Part shown: positions 44,314 through 55,989 of the stretch, piece after piece
How the letters are laid out: each line of letters starts with the position of its first letter
Position numbering within the stretch: position 1 is the stretch's first letter
DNA from: Dugong dugon
Lineage: Eukaryota > Chordata > Mammalia > Sirenia > Dugongidae
Reading direction: 5' to 3'
Assembly (NCBI GenBank): GCA_030035585.1
Contig: CM057467.1
Coordinates: forward strand, 68,684,941 to 68,748,940
DNA: 64,000 bases
Position numbers and translations under genes: made by a program
Notes under the pieces: model-generated
Seen by the model: only the letters and a program-made list of their open reading frames with translations
Databases searched by the model: none
What the model was told of the DNA's origin: nothing

Positions 44314-47300
44314 CTGTGTGTGAGGACAGAGACTGGGGGTCACACACTGCTCGAAAGCTTGTGGGGCTCAAGGGCTGTCGTCCAATTCCCCATGTGGTCC
44401 CCTGCGTGCTGAGACTTTGGGTGAGCAACTCAGCCTTTCTGGGCCCCAGTTTCCTCATCTGTGAAATGGGACAGTGATACTAGCCATACCAGGAGGTATC
44501 ATGATGAAGTAAAGCACCATGTCTGGCACCCAGTAAGAACCAGTGAGTTGTAGCTATTGCTGCTGTGTTCCTTTATCTAATTGACACAAAGGCAACATAC
44601 AGGCCCCACGTCCATCCCTCTGCTCTTCCTCCTCCAGGCCTCACTAGTGACCTCATCCACTCCTGGGACAGACAGGAGCTGGATCTAGAAACTGCTGTCC
44701 AGAGTCTTGGCCAAGTCATGCCCTATAGGGGAGAAATAGGGAGCACAATAAAAATCACACCTTCTAGGAGGGAGGGCTCAGTGCCCCAAGGGAGGGTCAA
44801 CAGGGTTACAGGAGGTCTTTCTCACACTTTGTTCTGCCCCACTCCTCACCCTTTCCCAAATGACCTACAGCTTGTCAAGCCTCCACTTCTTTGTGCATGC
44901 TGTGCACTTTGCCTGAAACATCCTATCTCCAAGACCTCTAACCACTACTATCACACAACCAGGCAAACTTCTTCCTTCAAAGCTCATCTCAAACACCCTG
45001 CCCTCAATGAGAACATCTCTGGTCCTCCAGACACGAGTCCATCCCCTACCCTTGATTCCTACAGCCACCTGTGGCCTCTTCCTCCATTACAGCTGGGATC
45101 ATGTAGTGACAGGTTTATTTGGGTCCAAGTTCCCTCCCCTGAAGTGAAGCATCTCCTCTCCATGCTCCAGCCCTGCCACGAGCCTGGTTCCACAGGCCAC
45201 AGCCCTGCACACTCAGGGCCCTGCCTGCCTCTCCAGCTGGGCCCATACCAGCCCCTCCCTCTTTCTCGGCTCACTATGTTACGCCACTGGGCCTTTGTAT
45301 AAGCTCTACCCTTCCCTTCTTGCTTGGTTAACCCTTCAGACCTCAACTCAAACTCATTTCAATGATCATGATTATTTGACAGGGTTCAGCTTCCCTCACT
45401 GTATTCTGTATGGTTCCTGAAGGCAGGAACCATGTTGGGTTTGGTTCACCACAATATCCCGAGCACCTAGCATACAGTAGGCATTTGTCGAATGAGTAAA
45501 TGCAGAGTACAGTGTGAGTTACTGCTACCTTATTCCTCTGAGCCATAATAGCCTTCCCTCTGTCCTTCCCCTCCATCTGTGCTGTTTCCTGGAAACCTTC
45601 TTCCCACACTAACCCACTTTTGACTCCTGATTCTCATGCTGGTTCACATGAGTAGTGCTTGTTGTCTTACCACCCAACTCTCAGCTCCTAGAAGGCAGGG
45701 CCATTTCTTTGTATAATCCCATTCTAGGCAGAATCTGATACAAGCCTTGGCATACAGTAGGTGTTCAATTAAATTACTGGCTCAGTAAAAACTACTCTAT
45801 TTTGGAGACATGAAGCTGGTGTGAAGACAAATCAGAAACTTCCTGGAATGAGAGGATAGAAATTTTGATTCATACCCATAGGCATTTGGGGACCCCGACT
45901 ATGTGCCAGCCTTACAGAGACACTCCCTTCTCTGGCCTAGCTCTCAGCCTTGACCAAACCTCCATTACTACATGTGTTACATTGCAATGGACTCATTTGT
46001 TTAAGTGTTTGTCTCTCTTGGCAGACTGTGAGCTCCTCAGGGCAGGAACTAGGGCTTATTTATCAGTAGCTGGCGTCTCCCATGCCAGCTACTGCCAAGA
46101 GTGAGTGCCTCTTAAGAGTTTACTGTAGTTAGAGGGTGTAGCCATGGCACAGATGAGTGGTTACCAAACTGGCTGCCTCAGAATCACCTGGGCACTTGTT
46201 AAAAGTTTAGATGCCCAAGGCCTACCCAAGTCTCCTGAACTAGGGGTGGGGGAGGGTGTTAGACCCTGTGCTTTTTTTTTTTTTTTTAACTCTTTGAGTG
46301 AAGCTGATCTGAGATGCATTCTGGTTACCATCCAGGTTACTTATGCCCTCTGAGCCTCTCTTTCCATCTTGCAGGGTTGTTGTGAAATCAAATATAAAGT
46401 CTTTAGCATGATCCTGGGTGCAAAGAAGTTCTCAGAAAATGTCAGTTCCCTTTGCTTTAAAAGCAAAGTCCCTCTGCCCCTCAGGAGCTTCCAGTCTACT
46501 GGAAGGCAGACATGTTCGTAAAGAGAGCCAATGCAAGGCATAATCTCCAAAGGCCTTTACAAGCATTTTTAAAAACTTATCTCCCTTCAGCACCTGGTCC
46601 TCTCTTTCCTAGGCAGTGCCTGTGAAAAGACAGTTGCCGTGAAGCCAACCTCCCACCCACTAACACACTCACTCCCTCACCCCTACCTCCTCTAGGCTAG
46701 TGGATTTAATATGCCTTCAACCCAAGGCACCAAGAAACCCTGATACTCAGGAAGCCAAGAGGAAGCTCGAATCAATGAGCTATTGACATCATGCATGGGA
46801 GAAGAGGGCACAAGGGCAGAAGAAATGCAGTTCTGAGGCCAGAGAAGTCTCTGTAATTGGAAAGAAAATCAAACTAGGCATCAAGGCTCAACTATTTGTG
46901 TGACCTTGAACAAAGCACATCCCTAAGCCTCATTTCTCTTCTGTAAGGTGGGGATAAATGATATTAGGTTGAGCTGCATGAAACTAAATGGTCAAGCGTT
47001 GACAATTTCCTATCATTCTACCTAATACCTACTACAGAAGGTGGTTTGTGCCTGGCAGCTGGGAGTTCAGTCAGTGAGGGCTCTGATCTCAAAGGCCAGC
47101 CCTGCAGCCTCAGTTCAATCTATGGGCCTGGTCACACCAGCCACAACCCTGCCTACCTGCCTCCACTCCCACGCAACCAGACTGAGGTCAGCTGTCACCA
47201 TGGACACCAGCAAGCCCACTCAATATCTTGGATGTATTCATGCAAAAGAGTTCTAGAGGCTTCGACCTCACCTGACCCCATTACAGGCCAGGTAAGGGAG

Positions 47301-50300
47301 GTAGGACAAGGTTTGCTGTCCCTACAGCATAAATGGGGAAGCCCAGGCTCAGACAGGGAGAGGGACATGTCCTTGGCAGGGTGGGGATTAGCACCTGCAC
47401 TTGGCCTCCCTTGGGAAAGAAGAAGCAGATCATCAGCGTTCCTCAGGAGAGGTTCCATTACCCGTTTAGGACCTGGATGAGGAGATAGCCTGTTGACACT
47501 GGCTCTGATCCAAGAGACAGTAGCCCCATGCCAAAACACAGTGACAAACAGAACCATGTCCTCCCTCAGAAGAGCCTGCATTAAAAGCATAAGACTTGGA
47601 TTCTCTGCTTCAGAATCACCAGCTGATGTTGGGCAAGTCCCTGCCTGGCCCCTCAGCCTTCTCACCTGGAAAATGGGGACTGTTCTGGGCCTGCCACTCA
47701 TGAGGTTGGGACAAGGTGCAAAAAAAAAAAAAAAAAAAAAAATGAGGACTGGGGCAGTCATGAGTCGATTCTTGAGCCACGTGGGCACTGAGAGGCAAAA
47801 CAGACACTGTCAGGGGAAGGAGAAACACACTCCTGATCTAGCTGATTCCACAAGGAATTTTATCCATCTGCTCTCACTGCCAACTTCACATTTCCACCGT
47901 CTCTCTCCTGATCTCCAGCCCAACTTGAGATCAGCTCCTCTTCACCTCTTGCCTAGACTAATGTGGTAGTCTCCTAACTGATCTCCTCAATCCCTCCCTC
48001 AATCCATCCTCCAAAAGAGGTGTGTGTCCTGGAGGAAAAGAGAGTCCAGGCTTTGGATCTAGCCCTGCCTCTGCCCCCCACAATGGCCATGACCATGGAG
48101 GTAAGTGCTTCTTCACCTCTCAGAGCCTCTGACCCCAGAAAATGACTAGATGACTACCTGCCCACCTCCCTCCCAGCCAGGACTGCTGCTCCTCCCCAAG
48201 GCTTTGGCTTATCCCCTTCACCCTGCTGGCATCACATCCTGGAAGTCCCAGCAACACCTGGCCTGCTCCAGAAAGCTTGCAGGAAAACCACAATCTCTTC
48301 CCTTAGGAGGCCTAGATCCCTATATCTGCCCCTCTCAGGTGACCCTCCACATTTCTGCTATGTATTGATGGTGGAATCTGACTCACCTCCATCGCCCTCT
48401 TAAGTATCCAGTGTGTGTGTATGTGCGTGCACGCACATGCATACACACCCAACTCCAATGCTCTGCTCTACCCCCATGCCCCAGCCCCAGCTCAGGCTTC
48501 ATCATCCTTCCCTGGCCTCTCCGACCCACCCTGCAAACATCATCAGATCAACCTTGTTACACTATAAGCTCCATCCTGCCACGAACTTTCAAGACTCCCC
48601 AGTGCCTTCAGAATAAAGTTCAGGCTCCTGAGCCTGACATTCAAGCCCTTTTTTGACCCTAAACTGAGGTAGGGTAGGGGTGGAGATGAACTTGACGAGG
48701 CCCGTTTGGTGGTGAATCTACAGGAATTTGGGCAGTTGGCTTTATCCTAATGACTACTTTGTGGTGATGCCCTCTCCATCAGAAGAGGCTTCCTTGTCTT
48801 CTTTCCTGGTAAATTCTGCCTCATTCTTCAGTACCAAAACCAAACCAAACCCATTGCTGTCAAGTTGATTCTGACTCATAGTGACCCTACAGGACTGAAC
48901 AGAACTGCCCCATTGGGTTTCCAAGGCCGTAATCTTTATAGAAGCAGACTGCCACATCTTTCTCCTGTGGAGCAGCCGGTGGGTTCGAGCCTCTGGCCTT
49001 TCAGTTAGCAGCCAACCGCTTAACTACTGAGCAACCATCCTTCAATACCCAGCTCAAATGCCCCCTTCTCTGAGAAGCCTTTGCTTGTCCCCCTGTAATT
49101 CAAGTCTTTGAGCTCTTGCCTCCCACAACCCTCTTAGCTTCTCTCATCCCTCTGCAGTATAACTGGATTCCATGTCTATCTCCCTACCTAACTGGGATCT
49201 CCCTGGGTAGGACACAGGTCCAATCTCCCTCTCTGTGCCCAGTGCCCAGCATGGTGCCAGACACAGAGGTGTCTGTGAAAGTAACAAGTGAACGATGACA
49301 GACATGTGACAGCAAGATAACGTAAAACTAGGGATGTGACTAGAAAAGTATCTTCCAGGGACTGGCCTAAATCTCCAGTCATTGCCCTTTCCTCTGCTCA
49401 GGCCTGCAGTGGTCACTGGACTGGGCTCAGTGAGGCTTCAGCCATTCTAGAAAGGACTCAAACAATCAAAGCTGAAGAAAAAGCAAAAAAATTGTTCCTG
49501 GTTAACCCTCAGATCAAAAGTTCACAGAATCTCACAGGAGAGAGAGAGAGGGCTCCAAGAAGGTCTCACTCAACCTCTCCCTATCCCAGGGCGAAACAGC
49601 CCCTCTGAACCCTTGCTTAACACCTAACAGTTGGGAAGCTCATTCCCTCTCCTCTCTGACCCTCACACCCAGCTGAGATAGGCCTCCTTTGACACCCTGG
49701 GTGCTAGAGTTGCCGAGGTGGGGAGGGGGCACCAGGCTGTCCCTTCTGACACCAAAAGTGCCCTCTATCCCTGGCCCCTCAGGTCTCTAGGCAACAACAT
49801 CTCTGTATTTTTTAATGGAACTTCTTCTACCCAAGGCAGTCCTGGGAAGGAGGCCCTCACCCTGCTACTGGGAGGTCTTGTCAAGGCCACCAAACTCTCT
49901 CTTGGAAAGAAAAGGGTTTTACTGGTAAAAAGCAACTGCTCTTTTCCTGAAGGCGAGTGGGGAGAAAGAAGAGAAGAGAGTAGGAGCACCTATTCCTTCC
50001 TCAGGAACCCACCACCTTCACCCCTCCCAGCTGGAGGCCACCTCTCACACACCACTCTTGACCGCACCCCCTATCCCCACCCTAGGCTTTCTGGAAGGAC
50101 GGGCACCAGGCAGGCACATCAGGGTCTCCTGTTTGCAAGGGCCATGGTGGGAAGAGTTGGGGATGCTGAGAATGGCAGAAGCCCATTCCAAGCAGTGTCA
50201 GCCTCTGCGCCCCTCAATTTGAACCCCAGCTCAATCTCTCTCCTCCCTCTAGTTATACCAGTGTCCCTGCACCCAGGCTGGAGCTGCGGACCCCACGAAA

Positions 50301-50541
50301 GCCCAGCGAGCCTCACGGTACTAGGTGACGATCTCGATACACATTTGATGATGGAGAAGATTGAGTCTCAGAGAGGGGCTGCTACTCACCCAAGGTCACA
50401 CAGCAAGGCCCAGGATGCACCCAGACCTCCTGTCTCCCAGTCCCGGGCTCTCAGAGCCCTAAGCGCTTGGCCTGGTCTCTCAAATGACCAAGGTGCAGAC
50501 ACCTCCCCACCACCCCGCACACACGCCCTCAGCCCCCTTAC
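44314..50541 (-). other. USP35: USP35 intron 1 with L2, MIR and AfroSINE
   Basis: A 6.2 kb intron, if the noncoding exon 1 donor at 50,541 is right. L2-like 3' ends on plus at about 44,850-45,510 (ctgaaggcaggaaccatgtt; agcatacagtaggcatttgt), 45,600-45,780 and 48,460-49,310, the last split by an AfroSINE. MIR-like text at about 44,430-44,560 and 46,870-47,000. A 23-base A run at about 47,720 and a 16-base T run at 46,271. No coding exon credible; open frames over 49,718-50,611 show no recognisable protein. Confidence 0.65.
48836..49036 (-). repeat. AfroSINE inserted in an L2
   Basis: A reverse copy: aaccaaaccaaacccattgc, agttgattctgactcatagt, tttccaaggccgtaatcttt, ctttcagttagcagccaacc. Target-site duplication attcttcagtacc (48,823-48,835) / atccttcaatacc (49,037-49,049), two mismatches. 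Confidence 0.85.
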
Positions 50542-50900
50542 CTCTCTGACCCCAGCGGTCCCTGCCTCAGAGCCGGCTCCTGGGCGGGGCGCTCAGCCCG
50601 GGCCGGGCTAGGCAGGGCCAGGCTAAGTCAGGGCGGATCCTCTGCTCCTCACGGGATGGGGACGCCCTCCGCCAGGTCCCAAACGGCAGGGATTCTGCTT
50701 CCACTGCAAAGTCCAATCTCTCTACCTTGCTCTGCAGAAGCCTGTACCCAAAGAGCCCGACTCTGCGGCGCGGCCGCCGGGCTGCGGGACGCGGTGGGGG
50801 GAGGGGCGAGGTGCGGGAAACGGGGCGGAGCCGGAGCAGGGGCCACCCCGCGAGCCGCCACATGGGCCGCGTCCCCTTTAAGGCTAGCCGGCCTGAGAGC
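50542..50900 (-). other. USP35: Inferred USP35 noncoding exon 1
   Basis: A strong minus-strand donor GTCAGAGAG|gtaaggg has its exon edge at 50,542 and is followed on minus by intron towards the coding exon acceptor at 44,313. The exon would lie in the CpG island. The 5' end is a guess: no TATA box or initiator decides it. Confidence 0.4.
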
Positions 50901-51250
50901 TGGCGGGGGCGCGACTGGGAGCTGGGCTGCTCGCCGCAAAGCCTCCTGGGAGATGGAGTTCGCTCTCGGCCCACAGAGCCGCAAAGGACTCAGAGAGAAC
51001 TACGTGTCCCTGGGTGCAACGCGCGCGTCCCGGGCCGCCACGCCCCTAGGCTGGGCTCGGGCTCTCCTCCCCCCTCGCAAAGCTGCGCTGGCCGCTCGCG
51101 GAGGGAAGGCTGCTGAGCGAGGGCAGGAGGTGGGTGCGGCAAGGCCTGGGGCGCGGGGCGTGGGGCGCGGGGATGCGCGGTGAGGGGACGCGTGCCCCGC
51201 TGGGCAGCTGTCGTACCATGAGAGGTTATCTCCTCCAGCCTTGCTGTTCG
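50560..51250. promoter_or_regulatory. CpG-island promoter, probably bidirectional
   Basis: A dense CpG stretch (gcggcgcggccgccgggctg; ccccgcgagccgccacatgg; gcaacgcgcgcgtcccgggc) with GC boxes such as gggcggggcg (50,583) and acggggcgga (50,820). In human, USP35 and KCTD21 start head to head within a few hundred bases (from memory), so a + strand KCTD21 first exon probably starts here. A candidate + donor GGCAGGAG|gtgggt lies at about 51,128. The KCTD21 coding exon is not in the window. actacgtgtccctgggtgc at about 51,000 loosely resembles a ZNF143-type site (weak). Confidence 0.7.
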
Positions 51251-52643
51251 CATCTGTGAAATGGGGATGGCAACATCTGTGGCTGCAGGGGAGGGGACAT
51301 TGGTGGGAGAGAGGGGAGAAAGAAGGGGCGGGGCTAGAAAGAGGGGGCGGGCTTGGTGGGAGTGCTCAGGATGGGTGGTGATGGTAGGAAAAACCCGGAT
51401 TATGAGGGTCTATGAGGGTCGGGGACTGTGGGAGGAGTCTTTGGTGGGTGGGACAAGGAGGGGCGGAGTCTTGAGAAGGAGGTACCTGTCAGAACGGAAA
51501 GGGGACTCCAGGACCGGGGAGTGGGTGCCGATGAGGCAAGCCTGGATTCGATTGGGTGGGATGGGCGAAAAGCAGGGTAGAGACACAAAGATGAAAGGGA
51601 ACCCTACTTGTTCTGGAGAACTCAGTGTCTGAGTGGGCAAGGGCCTGGGATGCACAGAACACCTTTCTTTCCTTGTGACTAGAAATAACTCTTCCCTTGA
51701 GCTCAGTGCGTCACATACATCTCATTCAACCCTCACACACTGTAAAGTAAAGGCGTCACCATATTTGTTTATGGATGAGGAACATGAGGCCCCGAGAAGT
51801 GAAATGACTTGCCCAAAACCACCAAGAGTCCTTGCCCAAAGACTGCTTTTTTTCCCTGTAGAGGCTTAGTCTGGAGTGGCTGGCAGGAATGAAACAAGAG
51901 TTTTGATGTCCAGAGCTCCGTTTGCAAACCAGACAGAGCCCTTCGAAGGCTGTGTGATGGGATCAGCTTCCTTAGGCTCTCTGAATGCTGACATGTGCAA
52001 ATAAAATGAAATGAGTTTGAAAGGCCTTTGCTTATAAATTATCATTGTTGTGAGAAGCAGGAAGACCAAAAGGAAGAGAGTGATTGAAATGGGGTGTTTG
52101 AGCCTGAGGAAACCCACAAGATGAAGCATGAGAGTGAGCTGGGAGGGTGAAAGAACATTCTGGAAGAGAATGGGGGATGGTGGTCGTTGTTGGGGGTCTG
52201 CACCAGATGAGATAATACTATGCTATTTAAGTGGGGAATTCATGTCAGGTCAGGTGGCTTCTCTCCTCAAGCCTACTTTTCCCCTTCCCGTGCCATACTG
52301 GGCAGCTCACTCTGGAGTCTGCGTGTGTCACCGGAGCCTAGGGGGTACGTTTTCTTTCCTGTGGGTGGTAGGAGTAATGGAGCAGCTTTTGGGCTTCTTA
52401 GAGATATGGAATGAACAAGATGGGGCTAGAGATACAGCTGCTGGGCCTGGGGAAGTCAGGAGGAGGAAGTGAAGGGCAGTGCTCCCACATAGTCCGTAGG
52501 GATGGGGGTCAAAGAGTCAGTCCTCATCTGTCCTGGTAGACTGACAATGAGGTGGGGAAGGCACTTCCTTGCTGGAAGACACATTACTCACTCTGAACAT
52601 TATCATCCTTAAAATTTACCCAGCCATACTCAGCCCATCCCCT

Positions 52644-52858
52644 AAAAAAACAAAACAAAACTGTTGCCATCAAGTCAATTCTGATTCATGGTGACCCTAT
52701 AGCACAGGGTAGATCTGCCCCATAGGGTTTCCAAGGCTGTAATGTTTCCAGAAGCAACTGCCATATCTGTCTCCCAGGGAGCACCTGGTGGATTCGAACG
52801 ACCAGCCTTTCAGTTAGCAGCCAAGCACTTAAGCACTGTGCCACCAGGGCTCCTTCCT
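52644..52858 (-). repeat. AfroSINE with 10-bp TSD
   Basis: A reverse copy: aaaactgttgccatcaagtc, tcccaaggctgtaatg-type middle, agcctttcagttagcagcca, gtgccaccagggctcc. Perfect target-site duplication cccatcccct at 52,634-52,643 and 52,859-52,868. Confidence 0.9.
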
Positions 52859-54309
52859 CCCATCCCCTGCACAGTGGGAACTCTCTCCGCATTTACTCTC
52901 AGGTGATCATCTGGGCCTTGCTGAGAGCCTTAGATTCCAAATTAAAAATTCAAGAGAGTTTTTTATTTCAAAATAAAAAGTTAAAATTTCAGTAGAAAGC
53001 GATAAACCTCCCTGTTGGTGGATGACAATCGTTCTGGTGTGGGAAAAGTAAATCTGACTAAACAGAGCATGAAATTTCTTCCCCTTCCCCTTTTCTGCCT
53101 GATTCTGAAGATAGGGAAAGGGGAGATCCCAGCCCCAACAGGGAGACCAGGCATCCATCTATTTTAAGTAGGTGGAAAAGGTAGGCATGGGCAGTGAGCC
53201 ACGGTAAGGAGAATAAAATGCTGTGGAGATGCAGAGGAGTACGGAATGAGGAATGAATTCCAACTAGGGAGGGCCTGGCAGACAAATGAGATTTTTCTGA
53301 ACAGCCCAGGCAGAAGGGAAGACAGATAACAAATTGCAGAGGAAGGAGAGGGTTTGGTGTGGTTGGTCTGTAGAGTAGAGCTAGGGATAATAATAGTACT
53401 TACTTGACAGGGCATCCATGAGATTAAGAGTGATTAACATGTGTAAAGCGCCTACACAGCAGTAACTGCTCAATAAATGTTAGCCATTATTATTACTGTT
53501 GTTGTCTTTATCTTCCCAGACTTGGCTCTGCTTAGGAATCTGCCCAGGGCCACACAGCTAGTAAGTGGCAGAGCCTGATTCAAACCCAGGCCCAGAAGAT
53601 GCCAAAGCCCACGCACTGTCTCCTATCCCACAAAGCCCCTCCAGTTCTTTCTGCCCATCTTCAACATTTCTGTGGCCCAGAAGCCCCCCTCTTTGTGAAC
53701 ATTCTCAGTAAGCTATGATTTTCTTTGTTGCTGCAGTAGTAGAGACTGCGGGTTACGGAGAAGGCAGGAAAGATAGGTCTTGAGCAACCATCTTCTCCAA
53801 GCCTGGATCCCAGCACAGAGGACAGGTAGGCCTACAATTGTGGTTTCTCTGGATGGTTGGTCTGGCTAGGGAGACCACCCAGGTTTAAATTCTAACTCCA
53901 CCACAAACTCTGGATCATTTTAGCTTTGTCCTGGTTCACTTCCCTGCCTTCCAAAACCTAGTGGGACCCGGGGAAGAATATTGTGAGATGTTAATGCTTC
54001 TTAGTAATAAGAAATCCAGCATTTGTATGGAGTGGTCACTTAGGGTCAAACACTGTGACTGGAACTTTACATCTATGGTCTTATGAAGGAATGTTCTTTT
54101 TGTCCCTGTTTCAAAATGAAAATATTTTCAAATTTTTGAAACCTACAGACGTGGTGAAAGATGAGCCCTTCACCGTAGATACACCAATTAACATTTTTGC
54201 TTCTGCACACACAGACACACACACACACCCATATACATATATATATATCCATGCTATTTAAAAGTAAATTACAGGAGGAGTCGTCTTTTAGGAAGCAGTG
54301 AGTTTCTGT

Positions 54310-54620
54310 TTGATGCAAAGGAGAAATTTGGCAATGATTACAGGTGATAGTTGTGCAACCAAACCCGTTGTCGTCGAGTCAATTCCAACTCATAGTGACC
54401 CTATAGGACAGAGCATAGGGTTTCTAAGGAGCACCTGGTGGATTTGAACTGCCAACATTTTGGTTAGCCGCCGAACTCTTAAGCAGTGCACCACCAGGGC
54501 TCTAGTTGTACAACATGATTAATATAATTGATATCACTAAATTGTATACCTTAAAAATGTTGAGTTGGCAAATGTTGTGTTACATATATTTTTACAACAA
54601 TAAAAAAGGGAAAAAAATAA
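54310..54620 (+). repeat. Old L1-type 3' end, split by AfroSINE
   Basis: The same 3' end as at 1-238: ggcaatgattacaggtgata ... ttgtacaacatgattaatat ... tcactaaattgtatacctta ... acaacaataaaaaaggg. Interrupted at 54,360-54,502 by an AfroSINE. Confidence 0.65.
54360..54502 (-). repeat. AfroSINE inserted in L1 3' end
   Basis: A reverse copy: caaacccgttgtcgtcgagt, aattccaactcatagtgacc, tttctaaggagcacctggtg, gcagtgcaccaccagggctc. Duplicated site tagttgtgcaac (54,348-54,359) / tagttgtacaac (54,503-54,514), one mismatch. Confidence 0.9.
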
Positions 54621-55020
54621 AAGTTACAGACATCTTGACACTTCACCCCTAAATTCTTCAGCATGCATCTTCTAATAATGTCATTCTCCTACGTAGCTAT
54701 AATACCACTATCACACCTAAGAAAATTTGCAACAAGTCAGTATTACCTAATAAACAGTTGATACTCAAATTTCTCCAATGGCCAAAGAATATCTTCTATA
54801 TACTTTCTTATTTTTTTAATTTGGTATCTAGCCAGGGTTCATACATTTGCTTATATCTCTTTACAAAACTCATTTAACCTGGCTAGAGCCCTTCCACCTT
54901 TTCTTAATTTGTTTGATTGTTTCCTTAATTATTATATTCAGATTAGACTTTGGGTGGGCTGCTGTATTCTTATTGTATCACATCAGGAGGCACATGATGT
55001 CAGGGACCTACTATCCATGA

Positions 55021-55224
55021 TAAGGAGCCCTGGTGGCGCAGTGGTTAAGCACTTGGCTGCTAACCAAAAGGTCAGCAGCTTGAACCCACCAGCAGTTCCG
55101 TGGGAGAAAAATGCGGCAGACTGCTGTAAAGATTTATAGCCTTGGAAACCCTGTGGGGTAGTTCTGCTCTGTCCTGTAGGCTCACTAAGAGTCGGAATTG
55201 ACTCCACAGCAATGGGTGAGTGGG
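55021..55224 (+). repeat. AfroSINE, full length, best head
   Basis: The clearest sense copy: aggagccctggtggcgcagt (A-box-like tggcgcagtgg), gcttgaacccaccagc as the degenerate B-box region, and tail gactccacagcaatgg. It has an extra ~40-bp middle segment (aaatgcggcagactgctgta) absent from most other copies. Target-site duplication tactatccatga (55,009-55,020) / tactatctgtga (55,225-55,236). Confidence 0.93.
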
Positions 55225-55296
55225 TACTATCTGTGAATGCTAACTTAGGTCATTGGTTAAGGTGGTGGCAGCCTGATCTCTCCATTGTAAGTGTAA

Positions 55297-55989
55297 TTTT
55301 TTTTTTTTTTTGTACTTTAGATGAAGGTTTACAGAACAAACTAGTTTCTCATTAAACAGTTAGTACACATTGTTTTATAACATTGGTTAACAACTCCACA
55401 ACATATCAACACTGTCCCTTCTCTACCTTGGGTTCCCTATTACCAGCTTTCCTGTCCCCTCCCGCCTTCCGGTCCTTGTCCCTGGGCTGTTGTGCCCCTT
55501 TAGTCTTGTTTTGTTTTATGGGCCTGTCTAGTCTTTGGCTGAAGAGTGAACCTCGGGAGTGACTTCATTACTGAGCTAAAAGGGTGTGTGGGGGCCATAC
55601 CTTTGGGTTTTCTCCAGTCTGTATCAGGCCAGTAAGTCTGGTCTTTTTTTTGTGCGTTCGAATTTTGTTCTACATTTTTCTCCAGCTCTGTCTGGAATCC
55701 TCTATTGTGATCCCTGTCAGAGCAGTCAGTAGTGGTAGCCGGGCACCATCTAGTTGTACTGGACTCAGTCTGGTGGAGGCTGTGATAGATGTGGTCCATT
55801 AGTCCTTTGGACTAATCTTTCCCTTGTATCTTTAGTTTTCTTCATTCTCCCTTGCTCCCAAAGGGGTGAGACCAGTAGAATATCTTAGATGGCCGCTCAC
55901 AGGTTTTTAAGACCCCAGATGCTACTCATCAAAGTAGAGTGTAGAACATTTTCTTTATAAACTATGTTATGCCAATTGAGCTAGATGTT
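55297..55989 (-). repeat. L1 3'UTR copy with 11-bp TSD
   Basis: A reverse copy beginning with the poly(A) tail as a T run, then gtactttagatgaaggttta, ggtagccgggcaccatctag, ttttaagaccccagatgcta, and ending at gccaattgagctagatgttt. Target-site duplication tgtaagtgtaa (55,286-55,296) / tgtaagggtaa (55,990-56,000). No ORF2. Parallel in structure to 1,937-2,679. Confidence 0.88.

Larger units (their letters stand above)
26048..50900 (-). other. USP35: USP35 gene, complete coding sequence
   Basis: Ubiquitin carboxyl-terminal hydrolase 35, a cysteine protease that removes ubiquitin. Ten coding exons on the minus strand give 3,141 nt including the stop, i.e. 1,046 residues (human about 1,018, from memory). 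Every intron is GT-AG and all phases close. Residues 1-400 are helical-repeat-like. The USP domain starts at about 440 with the Cys box GLINLGNTCYVNSILQALF (Cys450). Two CxxC pairs (CCLRC, CDSC) fit the USP zinc finger. The His box SGHYYCYARE has His890, followed by the N/D box NQWYLFNDTRV. A long Glu/Lys tract interrupts the catalytic domain between the two halves. A noncoding first exon is inferred near the CpG island at 50.5-50.9 kb. Confidence 0.97.

Noticed and set aside
44309..44458. An upstream in-frame ATG extending USP35 by 50 residues
   Set aside because: It lies beyond the acceptor AG at 44,314-44,315, and the Kozak ATG at 44,308 matches the known N-terminus.
49718..50611. A 297-codon plus frame upstream of the CpG island
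   Set aside because: No recognisable domain, proline/serine-rich filler, and it lies in the presumed USP35 intron 1. Chance open frame in GC-rich DNA.
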